A stretch of DNA of 64,000 nucleotides from NCBI RefSeq assembly GCF_003122385.1, contig NZ_CP029255.1, forward strand, positions 2,666,001 through 2,730,000, in the 5' to 3' direction. The notes beneath the pieces are model-generated. The model was not told the origin of the DNA, searched no databases, and saw only the letters and a program-made list of their open reading frames with translations. This DNA comes from Flavobacterium crocinum. GTDB lineage: Bacteria; Bacteroidota; Bacteroidia; Flavobacteriales; Flavobacteriaceae. Made by a program: the position numbers and the translations under genes. Positions 37,020 through 45,972 of this stretch are shown here, one piece after another (position 1 is the stretch's first letter; each line of letters begins with the position of its first letter).

Positions 37020-37913
37020 TTAAGAATTTAAAAATTGAAGTAAATCCTCGTTTAGTTTTTCTCTTTCTGTATAAAATAAACCATGTGGAGCGCCTTCATA
37101 AACAATGAAGTTATTATCTGCGATGGCATCAGCTGCTTTTTTTGAAGTTAAATCCATTGAAACCACTTTATCATCATCTCCATGAATAATTAAAGTGGGA
37201 ACTTTTATAGTATTCAGTTCGTCTCTAAAATCGGTTGTATTTAAAGAAGCTGCACATTGTAATGTTGCTCTTGGAGAAGCTGCCGAGCATAAATTTCTAT
37301 AGTATTCTAACAGAGGGTTGCTTACAGGTTTATTGATGATGTTTACACCAAAAAAGATTTTGCCAAAATTATCCAGAAAACCAATTCTGTCTTCTTTTAT
37401 GGATGCAGCTGTATTTTCGCTTTTTTCTACTGGTCGTCCATCAGGATTGTCTTCCGTTTTTAGTAGAAACGGAATAATAGATGAAATTAGAGCAGCTTTT
37501 GTGATGCTTTTTCCGTGATGTCTGCTAAAGTAACGAACCACTTCGCCACCGCCCATTGAAAAACCAACTAAAGTAGCTTCTTTTAATTCAAGCTGTTCAA
37601 TAATTTCGCTTAAATCATCTGTAAGAGTGTCAAAGTCATAGCCATCCCAAGGCTGAGACGATTTTCCAAAACCTCTTCTGTCATAAGCGATAACTCTGTA
37701 ATTGTTCTGAACTAAAAACTCGATTTGATATTCCCACATTTCGTTAGACAAAGGCCAACCGTGAATTAAAATTACTGGTTTTCCTTTTCCATAATCTCTT
37801 ACATAAAGACGAACATTTTGGGCAGTTTCTATATATTTATCAGTATTGTGCTGTTTTACATCAAAGTCATAATCTCTAAGAGAAGGATTGGCATTCATCA
37901 AACTATTTTCCAT
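37020..37913 (-). CDS. Alpha/beta hydrolase, cofactor-free haloperoxidase/esterase type
   Basis: A 297-residue alpha/beta hydrolase. VILIHGWPLSNEMWEYQ, YDRRGFGKSSQPW and LVGFSMGGGEVVRYFSRH are typical of the non-haem chloroperoxidase/esterase group; the acid is in IHGDDDKVV and the His in APHGLFYTE. It usually acts as an esterase, with haloperoxidase activity as a side reaction. No signal peptide. Single gene with its own terminator. Confidence 0.88.
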   Translation of the reverse strand: MENSLMNANPSLRDYDFDVKQHNTDKYIETAQNVRLYVRDYGKGKPVILIHGWPLSNEMWEYQIEFLVQNNYRVIAYDRRGFGKSSQPWDGYDFDTLTDDLSEIIEQLELKEATLVGFSMGGGEVVRYFSRHHGKSITKAALISSIIPFLLKTEDNPDGRPVEKSENTAASIKEDRIGFLDNFGKIFFGVNIINKPVSNPLLEYYRNLCSAASPRATLQCAASLNTTDFRDELNTIKVPTLIIHGDDDKVVSMDLTSKKAADAIADNNFIVYEGAPHGLFYTEREKLNEDLLQFLNS

Positions 37914-38014
37914 TTTCTATCTTTTTAATGTTAGTTTTTCTCCATATTCCGTAAAAATAGAAGTGAAAGCCTAAAAAAAGATTATAGAATTAAACGTGAT
38001 CATTACAAAATTAA

Positions 38015-38022
38015 TAGGTTTG
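38015..38022 (+). promoter_or_regulatory. Candidate -7 box of csaA
   Basis: TAGGTTTG (TAnnTTTG) 22 bases upstream of the ATG at 38045. Confidence 0.5.
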
Positions 38023-38044
38023 TAAATCTAACAGAATTATAAAA

Positions 38045-38380
38045 ATGGATTTAACCTGGAATGAATTTGAGCGTACCGACATGCGCGTAGGAACTATTTT
38101 AGAAGTGAACGATTTCCCTGAAGCAAGAAAACCGGCTTATCAATTGACAATCGATTTTGGTTCAGAAATTGGAATTAGAAAATCATCGGCACAAATTACC
38201 AAACGATATCAAAAAGAAGATTTGATAAACCGTCAGATTGTTGCCGTTATCAATTTTCCTAAAAAACAAATTGGAAAATTTATGAGCGAATGTCTGGTTT
38301 TGGGTGCAGTAGGAGAGGAAGGAGACGTCGTTTTATTGACTCCGGATTTTAAAATACCTAATGGACTGCGAATTGGATAA
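38045..38380 (+). CDS. csaA: tRNA-binding chaperone CsaA
   Basis: A 111-residue EMAP/tRNA-binding-domain protein of the CsaA type: FERTDMRVGTILEVNDFPEARKPAYQLTIDFG, SSAQITKRYQ, NFPKKQIGKFMSECLVLGA and LLTPDFKIPNGLRIG, covering the whole OB fold. In Bacillus CsaA has chaperone-like activity tied to protein export; homologs bind tRNA. Divergent from the hydrolase gene; followed by a repeat. Confidence 0.92.
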   Translation: MDLTWNEFERTDMRVGTILEVNDFPEARKPAYQLTIDFGSEIGIRKSSAQITKRYQKEDLINRQIVAVINFPKKQIGKFMSECLVLGAVGEEGDVVLLTPDFKIPNGLRIG

Positions 38381-38381
38381 T

Positions 38382-38462
38382 GTTCAGTGTTTAGGTTTTT
38401 AGTGTTCAGTAGCAATTTTAAACTTTAGTAAACTGAACACTAAAAATCTGAACACTGACTAC
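38382..38462. repeat. GTTCAGTGTT-type inverted repeat
   Basis: GTTCAGTGTT, TTTTAGTGTTCAGT and the complementary AACTGAACACTAAAAA, CTGAACACTGACTAC lie between convergent csaA and RBBP9-like genes. The arms can form a long hairpin that could end transcription from both sides. Same family as 28620-28704 and 43560-43706. Confidence 0.75.
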
Positions 38463-39007
38463 TTTTTAATGTTCTCAATCAACTTCTGTAATAGGAACTG
38501 TCCTTCTTCCCAATATTTTAAATCAGAATCAGAATTAATGTGTCCTTGCTGGCCGATATTTACAAAATCGCTTCCCCATTGTTCAGCGAAGTATTTTTTT
38601 CTTTCGAAAGAAGCATAAGGGTCATTTTCGCTTGCTACAACTACCGATGGAAAAGGTAATTTGTAAAGCGGAATCGGAGAGAAGTTTCTCGTACATTCCG
38701 GTGTGTGCTGAGGTGAATCAACATCCGCGGGAGCAACTAAAAAAGCCCCGATAATATTCGGATTATTATATTTTTCTGCCCAATGTAAAACCAATGAAAC
38801 AGCCAGACTATGCGCGACTAAAATGGTTGGTTGGTCTAGTTTTAAAATATTCTCGTTTAAGCGTGCAATCCATTCTTCCCGAATAGGTTCGTCCCAATTG
38901 TCCTGTACAACACGAATTGAGTTTTCGAATTTTTCATGCCAAAAGGTCTGCCAGTGTTTTTCTCCAGAATCTCCGAGTCCTGGTATAATTAAAAGTTGTG
39001 TCTCCAT
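38459..39007 (-). CDS. RBBP9/YdeN-family serine hydrolase
   Basis: A 182-residue small serine hydrolase: LLIIPGLGDSGEKHWQTFW, nucleophile elbow LVAHSLAVSLVLHW, acid in VVASENDPYAS and His in QQGHINSDS. The elbow has Ala after Leu where the family often has Gly. Its physiological substrate is unknown. It lies 23 bases after the larger esterase gene, so both are likely in one operon. Confidence 0.88.
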   Translation of the reverse strand: METQLLIIPGLGDSGEKHWQTFWHEKFENSIRVVQDNWDEPIREEWIARLNENILKLDQPTILVAHSLAVSLVLHWAEKYNNPNIIGAFLVAPADVDSPQHTPECTRNFSPIPLYKLPFPSVVVASENDPYASFERKKYFAEQWGSDFVNIGQQGHINSDSDLKYWEEGQFLLQKLIENIKK

Positions 39008-39030
39008 TGCCGTGGATTTTTATTTAGTGA

Positions 39031-39855
39031 TTATTTTTGATGTTCTTTTAAAATTCGGTTTACTTCATTTACTAATAATGGAAAAGCGGGTTCTGTCATT
39101 CCGTGGCCGTAACCATCCAGTTCATAAAGTTTGGTTTCTTTATGTCCGTTCAGTTTCATCATTCTTGCCATATAAGCATTTTCTTCGTAACGCCCCAGCA
39201 TTTCCAATTCACGGTCTCCGGTAATTAATAACAACGGCGCAGCATCGGCGCGAACATGAAATAAAGGAGCAAAAGGGTCAATTGTGGGTTGTTTTTCCGG
39301 AATTCCGTTTTCTCTTCTAATTTCAAAATGTGTGATACATTGCCCACTAAACGGAATAAGTCCGGCAATCTGATTAGCATCAATATTTTCTTTTTGAAGC
39401 CATTTTTTGTCTAAACCGATCATCATCGCTAAATATCCTCCGGCAGAATGTCCGGAAACAAAAATAGAAGATTTGTCACCACCGTAACTTGCAATATTAT
39501 TAAAAGCCCAGGCAACTGCTGCGGCTGCATCTTCAATTGCTTTTGCTGCTTTTGCCTTTGGTGATAGTCTGTAATTTACTCCAATAATTGCAAAGCCTTT
39601 ATTTTTTAAAGCCTCTGGAATTTCTTTATTTCCACCAGTCAATCCACCGCCGTGAAACCAAATAATGGTAGCGAAATCTTTTTTATTTTTAGGATAATAA
39701 ATATCGAGTACGCATCTTTCGTTGATATATTTGTCAGATTTGTTTAGGGTTGCATTATAATATTGGATGTTATTTTTCGTTTCGTATTCTAGATTCTGTG
39801 CAGAAAGAGAAATTGCAAGGAAGAAGAAACTTAAAAGAATGATTATTTTTTTCAT
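39031..39855 (-). CDS. Secreted HGGG-type esterase/lipase
   Basis: A 274-residue secreted alpha/beta hydrolase (signal peptide ending LSAQ). IIWFHGGGLTGGNK forms the oxyanion hole, FVSGHSAGGYLAMM the nucleophile, LLITGDREL the acid and GYGHGMTEP the His. This is the hormone-sensitive-lipase-like or BD-FAE-like group, members of which release acyl groups from plant polysaccharides; no glycan genes accompany it. It heads a two-gene operon with the RBBP9-like hydrolase. Confidence 0.87.
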   Translation of the reverse strand: MKKIIILLSFFFLAISLSAQNLEYETKNNIQYYNATLNKSDKYINERCVLDIYYPKNKKDFATIIWFHGGGLTGGNKEIPEALKNKGFAIIGVNYRLSPKAKAAKAIEDAAAAVAWAFNNIASYGGDKSSIFVSGHSAGGYLAMMIGLDKKWLQKENIDANQIAGLIPFSGQCITHFEIRRENGIPEKQPTIDPFAPLFHVRADAAPLLLITGDRELEMLGRYEENAYMARMMKLNGHKETKLYELDGYGHGMTEPAFPLLVNEVNRILKEHQK

Positions 39856-39879
39856 TTAATTAAAGTTGATTTGAAAGTT

Positions 39880-39960
39880 ATGCGTTAAGAGTTATGTGCT
39901 GGTAAAAAGTTAAAGTTTAACATTTAACTTATAACTTATAACTCCTAACGTAAAACCTAA
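39880..39960. repeat. AAGTTATAAGTTAAATG-type inverted repeat
   Basis: GTTATGCGTTAAGAGTTATG is followed by AAAGTTTAACATTTAACTTATAACTTATAACTCC, whose units are mutual complements. It fills the space between the esterase start and the terminator of the PUR-family gene. Confidence 0.6.
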
Positions 39961-39966
39961 ATATAT

Positions 39967-40000
39967 AAAAAAAGTCCAAAATGCTGAACAATTTGGACTC
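39967..40000 (-). terminator. Terminator of PUR-family gene
   Basis: AGTCCAAA and TTTGGACT pair, with further pairing of ATG/CAA flanks around GCTGAA; the minus strand ends in a T run. Confidence 0.85.
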
Positions 40001-40027
40001 TTACTTTATTGTAAAGTTTATTTTGAA

Positions 40028-40411
40028 TTAAATATCATCAAAATCAATATCTGTAAAGCTTGATCTTGAACTTTCAGATTTATCTGAATTATATTCTTTT
40101 TTGAAATCTTTTTGATGTCTTTCAGAAATTACTTCTTCGCCTTTGTGGTTCAAAACATAAGAAGTCATTTCCTCTAATATTTCTGCGAAAGCGCCAAAAT
40201 CTTCTTTGTATAAGTAAATTTTGTGTTTTTTGAAGTGAAATGAACCATCTTCCTCAGTAAACTTTTTGCTTTCGGTAATAGTAATATAGTAATCATCAGC
40301 TTTGGTAGCTCTCACATCAAAGAAATAAGTTCTTCTTCCTGCTCGTAATACTTTAGAAAAAATCTCTTCTTTTTCTAACATGTCATTTTCTCTCATAATA
40401 CGTTCTATCAT
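40028..40411 (-). CDS. PUR-family nucleic-acid-binding protein (DUF3276)
   Basis: A 127-residue protein of the bacterial PUR-alpha-like family: EEIFSKVLRAGRRTYFFDVRATKADDYYITITESKKF and HFKKHKIYLYKEDFGAFAEILEEMTSYV form one PUR repeat (beta sheet plus helix). The C-terminus is acidic and Ser-rich, probably disordered. It should bind single-stranded DNA or RNA. In-frame Met codons at positions 6 and 11 are alternative starts; a near-match to the -7 box (GATTTTTG) about 20 bases upstream of 40411 favours the first. Confidence 0.85.
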   Translation of the reverse strand: MIERIMRENDMLEKEEIFSKVLRAGRRTYFFDVRATKADDYYITITESKKFTEEDGSFHFKKHKIYLYKEDFGAFAEILEEMTSYVLNHKGEEVISERHQKDFKKEYNSDKSESSRSSFTDIDFDDI

Positions 40412-40464
40412 TTTTGGAATTAATAGTACTCAAAAATCATAAAAAATTATCTATTACGCAACAA

Positions 40465-42243
40465 TTAAAGTAATTCTTTTTCCGAAAGTTGTTTTAAATA
40501 TAACGACGCATAATAACCCTCCTGATTTATTAATTGATTATGAGAGCCTTGTTGAATAATCTTACCATCTTCAAGTATGATAATTTTGTCTGCATTCTTG
40601 GCAGATGACACTCGGTGACTTACAATTATGGTTGTTTTGTCTTTCGAAATCTCAAATAAATTATTCAAGATCATTTCTTCAGTTTCTGTATCGACTGCTG
40701 ATAAGCAATCGTCAAAAAGTAAGATTGCAGGGTTTTTAATAATGGCTCTTGCAATAGAAACACGCTGTTTCTGACCTCCGGAAAGAGTAATTCCTCTTTC
40801 TCCTAAAATAGTGTCATACTGTTTGTTAAAGGCGATAATGTTATCATGAACCACTGCATTTTTGGCTGCTTCATAGACTTCTTCATCCGTTGCATTCTGG
40901 TTTCCGAATTTGATATTGTTTTTGATAGTATCCGAAAATAAGAAAGCATCCTGAGGCACAATTCCGATATTGTTTCGAAGATCGTTTAGGTTTAAAGTGC
41001 TGATTTCGTTTTCGTCAATTTTTACTTCCCCTTCGGTTACATCATACAATCTTGAAATCAAAGAAAGGATGGTTGATTTTCCGGAACCAGTTTTTCCTAA
41101 AATGGCAAGTGTTTCTCCTTTTTTCACTGTAAAAGAAATATTTTTCAGCGCTTCAATATTAGTATCTTTATAAGTAAAGGAAACATTGTCAAAATGAATC
41201 GTTCCTTGGATATCGGATGCGTTTTCGTTGTTGTTTTTGATTTCCGGCTCGATTTTCAAAAATTCATTTAAACGTTTTTGAGAAGCTTCTGCTTCCTGAA
41301 CCATAGAAGAAACCCATCCTAAAGAAGCAACAGGCCAGGTCAGCATGTTTACATATAAAATAAACTCGGCAATAGTTCCGATATTCGGGATACTTCCGTT
41401 GATGTACATAACGCCTCCAAAATAAATTACAACCAAATTACTGATTCCAATAAGGGCAATCATTAAAGGGCCAAATAAAGATTGAACTCTTGCCAGGCTT
41501 AAACTTTTACGTTTGCTTTCTTCGGCAAGATCAACCATATTATTCTGATGCTGATTTTCTAAAGAATACGCTTTGATTACACGGATTCCTGAAAAAATTT
41601 CCTGAGTAAAACTGGAAACCTTGGAAAGGTATTGCTGGAAAGTCGTGCTTCGTTTATTGATTTCGGAACTTAGTTTGAAAATGCAGTAAGAAAGAATCGG
41701 TAACGGTAATATCGTATATAATGTAAGACGCGGAGATACATTATACATATATAATATAACAATCGCAAAACGGATAGCGGTATTAATAGTGTACATAACT
41801 GCCGGTCCAACATACATGCGGACTTTCGAAACATCTTCGCTAATACGGTTCATTAAATCTCCCGTACGGTTTTGTTTATAGAAAGTCTGTGATAGATTTT
41901 CATATTGTCTAAAAACTTCATTTTTCAAGTCAAATTCAATATGGCGGGACATTACAATTAAAGTCTGACGCATTAAAAACGTTAAAAAGCCGGCTACAAT
42001 CGTAGTGCCAATGATTAATAATACGTTATGGATTAAATCCTGACGATAAGCGGAAATTACAATTTCTGATTTTTGGTCTGCAGCAGATAGTTTGTCAAAA
42101 TTCTCAATAGCATTTAAAGACTTACTGATGAGCTTTGGAGTATATAATGAAAATATTTGTGCGATTATAGTGGTTAAAATTCCAAGTGAAAAACTGTATT
42201 TATATTTGATGAAATATTTGTTTAAATAGCTTAATTCTTTCAT
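40465..42243 (-). CDS. ABC exporter, fused permease and ATPase
   Basis: A 592-residue half-size ABC exporter: six membrane helices (about 15-315) then the nucleotide-binding domain. Walker A GKTGSGKS is at 383-390, Q-loop in VPQDAFLFSD, signature LSGGQ at 488-492, Walker B ILLFD511, and the switch His543. After Walker B the usual catalytic Glu is Asp512 (FDDCLSAVD), as in the degenerate site of heterodimeric exporters, yet no partner half-transporter is adjacent. Substrate (lipid, drug or peptide) unknown. Confidence 0.92.
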   Translation of the reverse strand: MKELSYLNKYFIKYKYSFSLGILTTIIAQIFSLYTPKLISKSLNAIENFDKLSAADQKSEIVISAYRQDLIHNVLLIIGTTIVAGFLTFLMRQTLIVMSRHIEFDLKNEVFRQYENLSQTFYKQNRTGDLMNRISEDVSKVRMYVGPAVMYTINTAIRFAIVILYMYNVSPRLTLYTILPLPILSYCIFKLSSEINKRSTTFQQYLSKVSSFTQEIFSGIRVIKAYSLENQHQNNMVDLAEESKRKSLSLARVQSLFGPLMIALIGISNLVVIYFGGVMYINGSIPNIGTIAEFILYVNMLTWPVASLGWVSSMVQEAEASQKRLNEFLKIEPEIKNNNENASDIQGTIHFDNVSFTYKDTNIEALKNISFTVKKGETLAILGKTGSGKSTILSLISRLYDVTEGEVKIDENEISTLNLNDLRNNIGIVPQDAFLFSDTIKNNIKFGNQNATDEEVYEAAKNAVVHDNIIAFNKQYDTILGERGITLSGGQKQRVSIARAIIKNPAILLFDDCLSAVDTETEEMILNNLFEISKDKTTIIVSHRVSSAKNADKIIILEDGKIIQQGSHNQLINQEGYYASLYLKQLSEKELL

Positions 42244-42389
42244 TTTTTTAAGAAATATGATATTGAATTGATTTGTATTTAAGAATTATTATTAAATAAA
42301 ATTATAATAATTTGCGATTTAATCAAAACAATTATATTGTGATATTGTTATTTTAAAGATAAAAAATTAGCACTTGTGTATTTTTTAAT

Positions 42390-42397
42390 TATGTTTG
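42390..42397 (+). promoter_or_regulatory. Candidate -7 box of leucine dehydrogenase gene
   Basis: TATGTTTG (TAnnTTTG) 50 bases upstream of the ATG at 42448. Confidence 0.45.
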
Positions 42398-42447
42398 GTT
42401 TGTCTTTTTGACGAATTCATAATTTTAACCTAATTAATACTAGCGCT

Positions 42448-43557
42448 ATGGATGCAACTTTCGCAACTGGAAAGGAACTTCAAAAAATGGATCCTGTTTT
42501 TGGTCAATTATCTTTTGACGATCACGAACAAATTGTATTTTGCAATGACAAAGATACAGGTTTAAAAGCAATTATTGGTATTCATAATTCGGTTATGGGG
42601 CCAGCTTTGGGAGGAACCAGAATGTGGAATTATAACACAGAATGGGAAGCTTTAAACGATGTTTTACGTCTTTCCAGAGGTATGACGTTTAAATCTGCCA
42701 TTACTGGACTTAATATTGGTGGAGGTAAAGCCGTAATTATCGGTGATGCTAAAACACAAAAAACACCTGAATTAATGCGTAAGTTTGGTGAATTCGTTCA
42801 TTCACTTAGCGGAAGATATATTACTGCAGAGGATGTAGGGATGGAAACTAAAGACATGGATACCGTTAGAGATGTTACACCTTATGTTACGGGTATTTCT
42901 GAAGAGAGAGGTGGTTCCGGAAATCCTTCTCCAATTACAGCTTACGGAGTTTATTTAGGTATGAAAGCAGCTGCTAAAAGTCAGTTTGGTACTGATGTTT
43001 TGGATGGTAAAAAAGTTTTGGTACAGGGAATTGGACACGTAGGAGAAACTTTGGTTGAGTATTTAACTAAAGAAGGAGCTCAGGTAACGATTTCTGATAT
43101 TAACGAAGAAAAATTATATCAGGTTGCTTCAAAATATAACGCGACCATTTACACTGGTGAAGATTTATATACAGCAGATGTTGATATCTACGCGCCTTGT
43201 GCAATGGGAGCAACAATCAATGATAACACAGTGAACAAAATTAAAGCTAAAGTGATTGCAGGTGCTGCCAACAATCAATTAGCAGACGAAAATGTTCACG
43301 GTGCAAGATTGCAGGAAAGAGGAATTTTATACGCTCCGGATTTCTTAATTAACGCGGGTGGAATTATCAATGTTTATGCTGAATTGGCAAACTATGGTAA
43401 AGCTGAAATCATGAGTAAAACAGAAAACATCTATAATACAACTTTAGAGATTATAGATTTTGCTGCTAAAAATAATATGACAACAACGCATAAAGCGGCT
43501 CTTACAATTGCTCAAAACAGAATTGATCAAAGAAGAATAGAGAACGCGGCGAAGTAA
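42448..43557 (+). CDS. Leucine dehydrogenase (Glu/Leu/Phe/Val family)
   Basis: A 369-residue branched-chain amino-acid dehydrogenase that reversibly deaminates leucine, valine and isoleucine with NAD. GPALGGTRMW and GLNIGGGKAVIIGD contain the catalytic Lys; ITAEDVGM follows; the Rossmann domain starts near 175 with VLVQGIGHVGETL; INAGGIINVYAE is the conserved C-terminal motif. Length matches Bacillus LeuDH (about 364). It could feed leucine degradation, with the HMG-CoA lyase at 56.8 kb acting at the end of that pathway, though the two are far apart. Confidence 0.93.
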   Translation: MDATFATGKELQKMDPVFGQLSFDDHEQIVFCNDKDTGLKAIIGIHNSVMGPALGGTRMWNYNTEWEALNDVLRLSRGMTFKSAITGLNIGGGKAVIIGDAKTQKTPELMRKFGEFVHSLSGRYITAEDVGMETKDMDTVRDVTPYVTGISEERGGSGNPSPITAYGVYLGMKAAAKSQFGTDVLDGKKVLVQGIGHVGETLVEYLTKEGAQVTISDINEEKLYQVASKYNATIYTGEDLYTADVDIYAPCAMGATINDNTVNKIKAKVIAGAANNQLADENVHGARLQERGILYAPDFLINAGGIINVYAELANYGKAEIMSKTENIYNTTLEIIDFAAKNNMTTTHKAALTIAQNRIDQRRIENAAK

Positions 43558-43559
43558 TT

Positions 43560-43706
43560 AAGTGTTCAGTGTTCACTTTTTTTAAGTGTTCAGTCTTAAA
43601 GTCTCAGTTTACAGTTTAATCTGTAACTGAGATTTTTTTTGCGAATGTTTGGTACTGCTCACTAAAAACTGCTCACTGACCACTAAATCCTGAAAACTGA
43701 CTACTA
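43560..43706. repeat. AGTGTTCAGTGTTCACT-type repeat cluster
   Basis: Units AGTGTTCAGTGTTCACT, AGTGTTCAGTC, a hairpin TCTCAGTTTACAG/CTGTAACTGAGA followed by T (a probable terminator of the leucine dehydrogenase gene), then ACTGCTCACTAAAAACTGCTCACTGACCAC and CTGAAAACTGACTAC. Family shared with 28620-28704 and 38382-38462. Confidence 0.7.
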
Positions 43707-43755
43707 AAAAGGCGACTTTTTTACGAATTAATTTTAGAATACGCTTCAAAAGTTA

Positions 43756-43763
43756 TACTTTTG
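43756..43763 (+). promoter_or_regulatory. Candidate -7 box of nusB
   Basis: TACTTTTG 28 bases upstream of the GTG start at 43792. Confidence 0.5.
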
Positions 43764-43791
43764 CAGACTAATTTTTAAATGTTCTTACGAG

Positions 43792-44736
43792 GTGGTAAAT
43801 AGAAGACACATACGCGTTAAAGTAATGCAATCCATTTATGCAATGCATCAAAGCGGTTCTGATAATATGGAAAAAGAAGAGAAATTTCTTTTTTACAGCA
43901 TTGATAATATTCAGGATCTATATCTTATAATGCTTTCTTCATTGATAGAAATTTGTAAAAAAGAAGCCGTTTATTTACATCTGTCAAGTAAAAAACATCT
44001 TGCTACTGCAGCAGAACGTAATCCAAATGAAAAATTTGTAAAAAATAAAATTTTTCAACTTCTTGCCGAAAGCAACTCTCTTAGCATCGCTTTAGAAAAT
44101 CGTAAAATCAACAACTGGTCATTAAACGACGATTATATTATTTTGCTTTTAAATGATGTTAAAGCAAGTGATATCTATAAAAAATACATGTCGAATAATG
44201 TCAATACGTTTGAAGAAGACAGGCAATTTATTATTGATTTGTTTGAAAACGTAATTGTTCCGAATGAAAAATTATATGAGTATTTAGAGGATGATAAATT
44301 AACGTGGGTTGATGATATTCCAGTTGTAAATACACATATTGTGAAACAATTGAAAGCCATTAAAACAGAAGATTCGGATGATTTTAGAGTGCCTAAATTG
44401 TACAAAGATGTTGAGGATAAAGATTTTGCTAAAGATTTGTTTAGAAGAACAATTTTAAATGAAACCGCTTTCGCTAAAGAATACGAAGACAAAACACCAA
44501 ACTGGGACAGCGATCGTATTGCCGAAATTGATACTATTATCTTAAAAATGGCGATCTGTGAATTTGTTAAATTCCCATCGATTCCTGTAAAAGTAACTCT
44601 TAACGAATATTTAGAGATTGCAAAAGAGTATTCTACTCCAAAAAGCAGTATTTTTATCAACGGAATTTTAGATAATCTGGTAAAAGAGCTTACAGCTAAT
44701 AAAAAGATGCTGAAAACTGGAAGAGGATTAATGTAA
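43792..44736 (+). CDS. nusB: Transcription antitermination protein NusB (long form)
   Basis: NusB binds boxA RNA with NusE/S10 in rRNA antitermination. The 314-residue product is twice the size of E. coli NusB (139), as is usual in Flavobacteriia. The N-terminal MVNRRHIRVKVMQSIYAMHQS and the C-terminal DTIILKMAICEFVKFPSIPVKVTLNEYLEIAKEYSTPKSSIFINGILD carry the NusB core; the middle 150 residues are the clade-specific insertion. The start is GTG: the ATG at 43779 is in another frame and hits a stop at once. Next gene is yajC, 75 bases on. Confidence 0.92.
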   Translation: MVNRRHIRVKVMQSIYAMHQSGSDNMEKEEKFLFYSIDNIQDLYLIMLSSLIEICKKEAVYLHLSSKKHLATAAERNPNEKFVKNKIFQLLAESNSLSIALENRKINNWSLNDDYIILLLNDVKASDIYKKYMSNNVNTFEEDRQFIIDLFENVIVPNEKLYEYLEDDKLTWVDDIPVVNTHIVKQLKAIKTEDSDDFRVPKLYKDVEDKDFAKDLFRRTILNETAFAKEYEDKTPNWDSDRIAEIDTIILKMAICEFVKFPSIPVKVTLNEYLEIAKEYSTPKSSIFINGILDNLVKELTANKKMLKTGRGLM

Positions 44737-44811
44737 AAGTGAAGAAATTCCAATTTTAGAAAAGACAAATTCCAAAAAATATTAATTATAAATCAAAAAC
44801 AAATTTAAATT

Positions 44812-45087
44812 ATGGAACAATTAACTCAATTTGCGCCATTTCTTTTAATGTTTGTGGTTCTTTATTTTTTCATGATCAGACCACAGCAAAAAAGAGCGAA
44901 AAATGAAAAAGAATTCGAAAACAGCCTTAAAGTAGGTGACAAAATAGTGACAAAAAGTGGTTTCCATGGTAAAATTGCTGAATTAGCAGAAACTACTGTT
45001 GTAATCGAAACAATGTCAGGAAAATTAAAATTAGAGCGTTCTGCTATTTCTTTAGAATTGAGTGCTGCTTTGAATAAAAAAGCATAA
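44812..45087 (+). CDS. yajC: Preprotein translocase subunit YajC
   Basis: YajC, the small membrane partner of SecDF. 91 residues: one membrane helix (about 5-25, FLLMFVVLYFFMI) followed by the family motif RPQQKRAKNEKEFENSLKVGDKIVTKSGFHGKI and a small beta-rich cytoplasmic domain. secD and secF are not next to it. A terminator follows 24 bases past the stop. Confidence 0.95.
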   Translation: MEQLTQFAPFLLMFVVLYFFMIRPQQKRAKNEKEFENSLKVGDKIVTKSGFHGKIAELAETTVVIETMSGKLKLERSAISLELSAALNKKA

Positions 45088-45110
45088 ATTTTAAATTACA
45101 ATATTTTAAA

Positions 45111-45148
45111 AATCCCAAATTCCAAATAGGAGTTTGGGATTTTTTTTG
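45111..45148 (+). terminator. Terminator of yajC
   Basis: AATCCCAAATTCC and AGGAGTTTGGGATT form a stem-loop followed by eight T. Confidence 0.85.
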
Positions 45149-45156
45149 TCTTGTTT

Positions 45157-45307
45157 TGTCATCCTGACGAAGGAAGGATCACGCTCGGGAGTCTACAAAG
45201 ATTTTCTGCCATACTTTGCGGAGTTTCTAGTGTGATCCTTCCTTCGTCAGGATGACAAAAAAAGAAATTCCTTGTCAAAGTTTTAAACTTTGACAAGGAA
45301 TTTCTTT
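45157..45307. repeat. Two adjacent large palindromes
   Basis: The first is a perfect 26-bp inverted repeat (45157-45182 and 45232-45257) with arms beginning TGTCATCCTGACGAAGGAAG and a 49-base spacer. The second, at 45261-45307, is a 47-base perfect palindrome with 23-base arms containing CCTTGTCAAAG and one central base. Both sit between convergent yajC and the YdeI-like gene. Confidence 0.9.
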
Positions 45308-45348
45308 GTATAGATTGGAATTTGGAATTTTAAAATTTGGAATTTCAA

Positions 45349-45972
45349 TTACCTATATTTATCATTCAGTCCAATATTCTGCAAAATCATTGGAACAACT
45401 TTCTCGATTCGGGCAAGTTTTGTTTTTTCCTGTTTAGCCGATTCAATATATTCTAGAAACTCATATTGTTTGTAAGGTTTGAAATTTTCAAAAGCTTCTT
45501 TTAAGGCAGGATTTTGTTCCATTTCTTTATTTAGCAATTCAGAAATAATAGCTTCTTTTTTAGCAGGTTTTATTACTTTTCCCTGTTTTTCGTTTTCAAT
45601 GGCTTCATAAATATATTCTAAAACTTCTTTTTCATTTACTTCCTCTTTAGAAGTAAAACGCCATTGTCTTAAAGATTTTGTTATGTCTTCCTGAGCATTT
45701 ACCAGTTTCTTTTTAGGGTCTTTCAGGAAAACGCCGTTGAAAAACCAAATGGTAAAATAGTCTTTAAAACCACCAATTCCTACGACATTCTTTTTTCCGT
45801 ATACATAAACCGGACCGCCCCATTTTGTGGTTTCGGTTAGTTCTGTTTTGTCAAGGATAGCTTTAAGAAGAAGTAATTCTTCTTCCCATTTCTCACTGTA
45901 CTTCCAAATGCCTTTATTTTCGGATTGATTTCCCAAATTATCTTCTTTTTTTAGTTTTTTCTGGTGCGTCAA
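45349..45972 (-). CDS. YdeI/DUF1801-family protein
   Basis: A 207-residue cytoplasmic protein. Residues about 25-115 match the DUF1801/YdhG fold ([34 protein letters not shown]); the C-terminal half ([41 protein letters not shown]) is the YdeI/OmdA helical segment. Function unknown. The ATG at 45972 overlaps the end of pepT by 35 bases; a TTG at 45936 would start just after the pepT stop and is a possible alternative. Confidence 0.78.
   Translation of the reverse strand: MTHQKKLKKEDNLGNQSENKGIWKYSEKWEEELLLLKAILDKTELTETTKWGGPVYVYGKKNVVGIGGFKDYFTIWFFNGVFLKDPKKKLVNAQEDITKSLRQWRFTSKEEVNEKEVLEYIYEAIENEKQGKVIKPAKKEAIISELLNKEMEQNPALKEAFENFKPYKQYEFLEYIESAKQEKTKLARIEKVVPMILQNIGLNDKYR

Noticed and set aside
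44175..44768. 197-codon open frame opposite nusB
   Set aside because: It lies entirely antisense to a confident gene, its product is Ser/Ile/Leu-rich in the way of reverse frames of AT-rich genes, and it has no family features.
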